The position numbers and the translations under genes are program-made. Of a stretch of 33,886 bases of DNA, positions 29,714 to 33,886 are shown in pieces; position 1 is the first letter of the stretch; each line of letters begins with the position of its first letter. The notes below the pieces were generated by a model. That model searched no databases. It was not told the DNA's origin and worked only from the letters and a program-made list of their open reading frames with translations. This stretch comes from Taibaiella sp. Lineage in GTDB: Bacteria; Bacteroidota; Bacteroidia; Chitinophagales; Chitinophagaceae. The stretch spans positions 1 through 33,886 of the forward strand of contig JACMPD010000059.1 in the NCBI GenBank assembly GCA_014377675.1, read 5' to 3'.

Positions 29714-31075
29714 TTACAAAGGGTACTCTTGAATATTATGTTCAATTAGATTTAGATTAAGAAGAATTCGAAAATCTTTCTGATCTTTTTTTGTCTGGGT
29801 TTCTAACTCTTCGTCCCATTGACTACAATCAAAACACATTAAATCTTCCGAAGAATAGGTTGGGTTAGTTCCAGATTCCATGGCAATTCCTACGACAAAT
29901 TTCGCATCAGAATATTTTAGTCTTGTAATAAAGCAGCATATTTCTAACATTTGTTGACGCATCCATCTATATCTCTCGTATGTGCCATCGGAATACTCGT
30001 TTGTAAATGGCAACAATAAAAACACATGATAAGTTCCATTCGGCCTCGGCGCAACTCGTATTCGCCGCAAATCCTTTGGAGTATTAATGATCATATCATT
30101 CAGTGTCATAGACAATTGTCTGCGTGAGTATCGGGATTCTAGTGCTAGAAATCTTATCGCAACCTCACTGTCTGTGAAACCACCTTCGGAGACATGGTAC
30201 TGGGTTCCAGCCAAAGCATGTTTACTGAATTGTTCTATCAAATTGTCCCACATGTAACTTATATTGTCTGCAGCAATCTGAGCCAACCGTTGCGGGTGCT
30301 TTTGAAAACCAATCCATCCTCCATCCTCAAACTCCACGCCCTCAATAACTTGTTCAGAGGCAGGTAATACAAAATCGTGCTCGTTATTATCATTGACAGA
30401 AATCAGGTAAGATGCCAACATATTTTCTTCACCAGGACAAATAACCGGCAAGCCACATCGAAGAAATTGTTCTTTTTTCCTCAGATAAGCCGTAAAGTCC
30501 GATATTGTATCTCTGGACAGCAATACAGTACGTAATGTAAAGTCATCCAAAACATGCACAAAGCTCCTTTGCCCATCCAATTCGCCTACCGTAAAAGCAG
30601 TACAGTGATTATTTAAGCCTTTTATGCGAGTATCAATAAACAGGCTGCCACTACCACCATGCAGCTCCCTGCATTGCGTAGATGCTCCATGAGCAACAAG
30701 AACTAAATGAAATTTTGTTTTATCGCAAATTTGAATGGGTATCGGAAACTTTTTTTTACATGCACTATCAAGGAAAACGCTGTCACAATGCTTCCTCAAC
30801 CATTTCTCTGCGCCCCATAACTGTCTTGCAGAATCTGCAATAGCAGACTTAAACCATCGTCTCCATGCTAAGTCTGCGTCTATGGTCGTTGAAAAATGAC
30901 ATTGCTTGTCGGAAAAAATGATGATGTCGTCGCCAGCGACAATTAAAATGTCACACAGTTCTTTCCCTGGTTCCCTGTAGACATTTGTAAAACTCCATAA
31001 AGAAAGAAATGTCCTTTCACATAGAGCTTTCAGATATTTTTCTGAACCTGTCAGTCCTTCACCACGATTTATCAT
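29714..31075 (-). CDS. Uncharacterised 453-aa protein, possible PD-(D/E)XK-like nuclease domain at N-terminus
   Basis: Single long ORF; N-terminal LTGSEKYLKALCERTFLSLWSFTNVYREPGKELCDILIVAGDDIIIFSDKQCHF has nuclease-like spacing (ELCDILIV...SDK); no other recognisable domain. Confidence 0.75.
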   Translation of the reverse strand: MINRGEGLTGSEKYLKALCERTFLSLWSFTNVYREPGKELCDILIVAGDDIIIFSDKQCHFSTTIDADLAWRRWFKSAIADSARQLWGAEKWLRKHCDSVFLDSACKKKFPIPIQICDKTKFHLVLVAHGASTQCRELHGGSGSLFIDTRIKGLNNHCTAFTVGELDGQRSFVHVLDDFTLRTVLLSRDTISDFTAYLRKKEQFLRCGLPVICPGEENMLASYLISVNDNNEHDFVLPASEQVIEGVEFEDGGWIGFQKHPQRLAQIAADNISYMWDNLIEQFSKHALAGTQYHVSEGGFTDSEVAIRFLALESRYSRRQLSMTLNDMIINTPKDLRRIRVAPRPNGTYHVFLLLPFTNEYSDGTYERYRWMRQQMLEICCFITRLKYSDAKFVVGIAMESGTNPTYSSEDLMCFDCSQWDEELETQTKKDQKDFRILLNLNLIEHNIQEYPL

Positions 31076-31105
31076 TAACCAAAATTACTGATTTTGTAAT
31101 CCATC

Positions 31106-31176
31106 TGTAATCGGTAAATAAGACTACAGAGATTTTCGTAACTACGAATGCAGAGAAAATGGTAACAAGGAATGCA
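31106..31176 (+). repeat. IS21 left terminal inverted repeat, built of 24-bp iterations
   Basis: TGTAATCGGTAAATAAGACTAC / AGAGATTTTCGTAACTACGAATGC / AGAGAAAATGGTAACAAGGAATGC. Confidence 0.8.
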
Positions 31177-31177
31177 G

Positions 31178-31227
31178 AACTTTCACCCTTTTTCCTGGGG
31201 CATGCCCCAGGAAAAAGGGTGAAAGTT
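31178..31227. repeat. Perfect 50-bp palindrome (25-bp arms, no spacer) in istA leader
   Basis: AACTTTCACCCTTTTTCCTGGGGCA|TGCCCCAGGAAAAAGGGTGAAAGTT. Confidence 0.9.
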
Positions 31228-31266
31228 AAGATATGATATATCCCATAAAATTTTTTATTGTGGGGG

Positions 31267-32853
31267 ATGACTGCATACTTAACCAAACTGATCATGTATC
31301 ACGAGATTCACCGAATGAGCCGGGAGGGATTGTCGATTTCCCAGATTAGCAGAACTGTTTTTTTAGACTGGCGCACAGTCAAGCACTACCTTTCGATGAG
31401 CGAAGCAGCGTACGACCAGTTTATTTCTGGTCAGCCTGAGCGTAAAAAAGAGTTGCAGCCTTATGAAGGTTTTGTACATGGTAAACTAAAGTTATACCCG
31501 GATACATCAGCAGCGCAGATGCACGACTGGCTAAAGGAGCATTTCAGCCATTTGGGGACTGTATCTCCCAAAACGGTGTTCAACTTTGTTGCCTGGGTAC
31601 GGCAAAAGTATAACCTGCCAAAGGTGCCGCCTGTCCGGGTTTATGAGATGGTGGCAGAACTGCCATATGGAGCGCAGGCTCAGGTCGATTTCGGCTTTTA
31701 TAACATGCGTGATGGTGCTGGTAAACAGGTAAAAGTTACGTTTTTTACCATGGTTTTATCGCGCTCGCGTTACAAATTTGTGTGGTTCAGTGAAGTTCAT
31801 TTCACCGCTCAATTGGCCGTGGTGGCCCATGAGCTGGCTTTTAAGTTTTTTGAAGGCATTCCGGCAGAAATCGTTTATGACCAGGACAGGGTGTTTATCA
31901 GCGATGAAAATATGGGCGATATTATCCTTACCGATGATTTTAAAGCCTATGTCAGGGAGCGTTCCTTTAAGCTGCATTTTTGCCGTAAAGCTGATCCCGA
32001 AAGTAAGGGAAAGATTGAAAATACGGTCAAATTTATCAAGCAGAATTTTCTGTATAACCGGCCTTTTGAAGATATTGAGACCTTAAATTGCGCCGTGCTT
32101 GGGTGGCTGGGGCGCACTGCAAATGCGATGGCTCATGGCACTACACAACTGCAACCTGTCGCTGAATGGGAGACAGAAAAGGTATTTTTAAGCCCTTACG
32201 CAGTATATGAGCTCCAGGTGCAGTCCGTGCCCTATACACTCAGAAAAGACAACACAATCAGCTGGAAAGGCTGTTTTTACTCTGTTCCGTCAGGTACTTA
32301 TACCGGTAGAGGGTGCAAGGTAACTGTCTGTGCAGAAAACGGATCTGTTATCATCTCGGACCTGCAGGGTAAGGAATTATGCCGTCATATTATGGCTGTC
32401 GGGAAGGGGCAAAAAGTCACCAATACAGACCATTACCGCAATAAAGCGGAGGCTATCAATGAGTTGATAGAACTGATATGCGCTCAGTTGGACGATGCGC
32501 AGCAGGGCCGGTTATTGTTAGCTGCCATACGCCTTCATAAACCGCGTTATATCCGCGATCATATAGCAGTGATGAGGCAGTGTATGGAAAAAAACGACAA
32601 GCAAATAATCAATAAAGCGCTCGATTATTGCTGTGCCAACAATGTAAACAGCGCTATAGATTTTAAATCCGTTGTTGAACAATACAGCCGGAACTCAACC
32701 ACAGAAAAGGAGCCATTACAGCCTGTTACAGCTCTTAATCCACTCAATGGAGCCACCACGGCTAGCCGCCTCAGCGAGCCTGCTAAAAGTGCCATTGCCG
32801 ACTACGATGCACTATTACAAATACAACCTTTCTGCCAGGTAGGCATAGCATAA
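31267..32853 (+). CDS. istA: IS21-family transposase IstA
   Basis: N-terminal HTH (ISQISRTVFLDWRTVKHYL), DDE core (AQVDFGFY..., EIVYDQDRVFI, KADPESKGKIENTVKFIKQNFL). ATG at 31267 preceded by GGGGG; track ORF starts at TTG 31258. Confidence 0.95.
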   Translation: MTAYLTKLIMYHEIHRMSREGLSISQISRTVFLDWRTVKHYLSMSEAAYDQFISGQPERKKELQPYEGFVHGKLKLYPDTSAAQMHDWLKEHFSHLGTVSPKTVFNFVAWVRQKYNLPKVPPVRVYEMVAELPYGAQAQVDFGFYNMRDGAGKQVKVTFFTMVLSRSRYKFVWFSEVHFTAQLAVVAHELAFKFFEGIPAEIVYDQDRVFISDENMGDIILTDDFKAYVRERSFKLHFCRKADPESKGKIENTVKFIKQNFLYNRPFEDIETLNCAVLGWLGRTANAMAHGTTQLQPVAEWETEKVFLSPYAVYELQVQSVPYTLRKDNTISWKGCFYSVPSGTYTGRGCKVTVCAENGSVIISDLQGKELCRHIMAVGKGQKVTNTDHYRNKAEAINELIELICAQLDDAQQGRLLLAAIRLHKPRYIRDHIAVMRQCMEKNDKQIINKALDYCCANNVNSAIDFKSVVEQYSRNSTTEKEPLQPVTALNPLNGATTASRLSEPAKSAIADYDALLQIQPFCQVGIA

Positions 32854-32858
32854 AATAT

Positions 32859-33617
32859 ATGGATAACAAGCAACTTATTGGCCTCTATTGCAGGCAATTT
32901 AGAATGGGCGGTATTACCACTGCCATAGACAGCGTAGTAGCTGACGCACAAAAGAACAGCATAGGCTACATGGAATTTACCGTAAAACTGCTTGCTGCCG
33001 AAGCCATGCACAGGGAAAACAATGACATAATCAAACGGCTTAAAATAGCCAGGCTGCCCAGGTCAAACGACCTGGGCAGCTATGACCCGGCAGTGGAAAA
33101 TGGTGTCTCAAAAGCAAGATTAAACCAGCTCAGGGAGCTCAACTGGCTCGACCAGGTGTATAACATAATGCTCATGGGACCATCAGGAACAGGCAAAACC
33201 TTTCTTGCCGCAGGACTTTGCGCAGATGCAGTCAAAAAGGGCTATAAAGCATACTTCAGAACCATGGATGAACTCATGAATATGCTCAAAATGAAGGATT
33301 TTACACGCTCTGCAATGGCTGATTATAAACGATTAACCAAAGCAAACCTCATCGTAATCGATGATATTATGCTTTTTCCTGTTGAAAAAAATCAGGCAGT
33401 GGCACTGTTCAATTTTATAAATGGACTCTATGAAAAAACTTCGTTCATCATAACCACCAATAAAAAACCCACAGAATGGGCTACAATGCTCAATGATGAA
33501 GTCCTGGCAACCGCTTTATTAGACAGATTATTGTTCCAATGTGAGGTCATAAACCTCACCGGAAAAAGCTACAGATTACAAAACCGAAAAACTATTTTTG
33601 AAAACATTACAAACTAA
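32859..33617 (+). CDS. istB: IS21-family AAA+ helper ATPase IstB
   Basis: Walker A LMGPSGTGKTFLAAGLC, Walker B NLIVIDDI, sensor FIITTNKKPTEW. Confidence 0.96.
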   Translation: MDNKQLIGLYCRQFRMGGITTAIDSVVADAQKNSIGYMEFTVKLLAAEAMHRENNDIIKRLKIARLPRSNDLGSYDPAVENGVSKARLNQLRELNWLDQVYNIMLMGPSGTGKTFLAAGLCADAVKKGYKAYFRTMDELMNMLKMKDFTRSAMADYKRLTKANLIVIDDIMLFPVEKNQAVALFNFINGLYEKTSFIITTNKKPTEWATMLNDEVLATALLDRLLFQCEVINLTGKSYRLQNRKTIFENITN

Positions 33618-33636
33618 ACTACTTTTACAAACTATG

Positions 33637-33705
33637 CATTCCTTGTTGCCATTTTCTCTGCATTCCTGATTGCCAAAATCTCTGCATTGTTACTTACCAG
33701 CTACA
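33637..33705 (-). repeat. IS21 right terminal inverted repeat, three iterations
   Basis: GCATTCCTTGTTGCCATTTTCTCT / GCATTCCTGATTGCCAAAATCTCT / GCATTGTTACTTACCAGCTACA. Confidence 0.8.
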
Positions 33706-33772
33706 GACGATAAGCTAAAAAGATTTTTTTTATATCGGCACTATCGTTATTTTTAAAATATTCACTTTCAGG

Positions 33773-33886
33773 TGTAGCTGGTAAGTAACAATGCAGAGAA
33801 AATGGCAACAAGGAATGCATAGTTTGTAAAAGTAGTTTAGTTTGTAATGTTTTCAAAAATAGTTTTTCGGTTTTGTAATCTGTAGC
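33773..33886 (-). mobile_element. Second, inverted copy of the same IS21 element (right end only; continues beyond window)
   Basis: Reverse complement of 33773-33886 matches 33568-33705 of the first copy except for loss of one 24-bp terminal iteration. Confidence 0.92.
33837..33886 (-). CDS. istB: IstB C-terminus of second IS copy (partial)
   Basis: Reverse complement encodes A-T-D-Y... in one frame and, in the istB frame defined by the copy-1 stop, ...YRLQNRKTIFENITN*; identical to 33568-33617. Confidence 0.85.
   Translation of the reverse strand, partial: YRLQNRKTIFENITN

Larger units (their letters stand above)
31106..33705 (+). mobile_element. Complete IS21-family insertion sequence (about 2.6 kb)
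   Basis: istA-istB gene pair bounded by alignable inverted termini: left TGTAATCGGTAAATAAGACTACAGAGATTTTCGTAACTACGAATGCAGAGAAAATGGTAACAAGGAATGCA, right (reverse complement) TGTAGCTGGTAAGTAACAATGCAGAGATTTTGGCAATCAGGAATGCAGAGAAAATGGCAACAAGGAATGCA. Confidence 0.9.

Noticed and set aside
31059-31295. 78-aa - strand ORF spanning the IS left end
   Set aside because: It reads through the IS tip and the 50-bp palindrome, antisense to the istA start; best explained as a chance ORF.
31106-33886. CRISPR-like array from the 24-bp repeats
   Set aside because: Only two or three adjacent units with no unique spacers; they belong to IS21 transposon ends.

Overview
The window is chromosomal DNA that looks like Bacteroidota (Chitinophagaceae-like gene content, TAnnTTTG-type promoters). 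Most of it is conserved housekeeping sequence: the 3' part of ftsH, an sdhC-sdhA-sdhB operon (- strand), waaA, a DgkA-family kinase, a Nif3-like protein, a C4 zinc-ribbon protein, a glucosaminidase, an SGNH-hydrolase + MBOAT O-acyltransferase pair, a DsbD-like membrane protein, an LptE-like lipoprotein, secG and a membrane pyrophosphatase. An SOS-type mutagenesis cassette (imuA-imuB-dnaE2) follows, with a divergent XRE/S24 LexA-like repressor and a near-perfect palindromic operator candidate between them. The right end is accessory: a GNAT ORF with no canonical start codon, an uncharacterised 453-aa protein (possibly nuclease-like), a complete IS21-family element (istA/istB) whose ends I could define, and the start of a second inverted copy 67 bp away. 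The observations most worth checking are: (1) a DsbD/CcdA-like protein that has lost both redox cysteines; (2) the autonomous LexA-like/ImuABC module and its operator; (3) 24-bp iterated IS21 ends, one copy lacking exactly one iteration, plus a perfect 50-bp palindrome in the istA leader; (4) the orphan 453-aa protein next to the IS; (5) a small lipoprotein-like ORF with TGA at the lipobox Cys position; (6) a pair of DnaA-box-like sequences 11 bp apart next to an AT-rich stretch.
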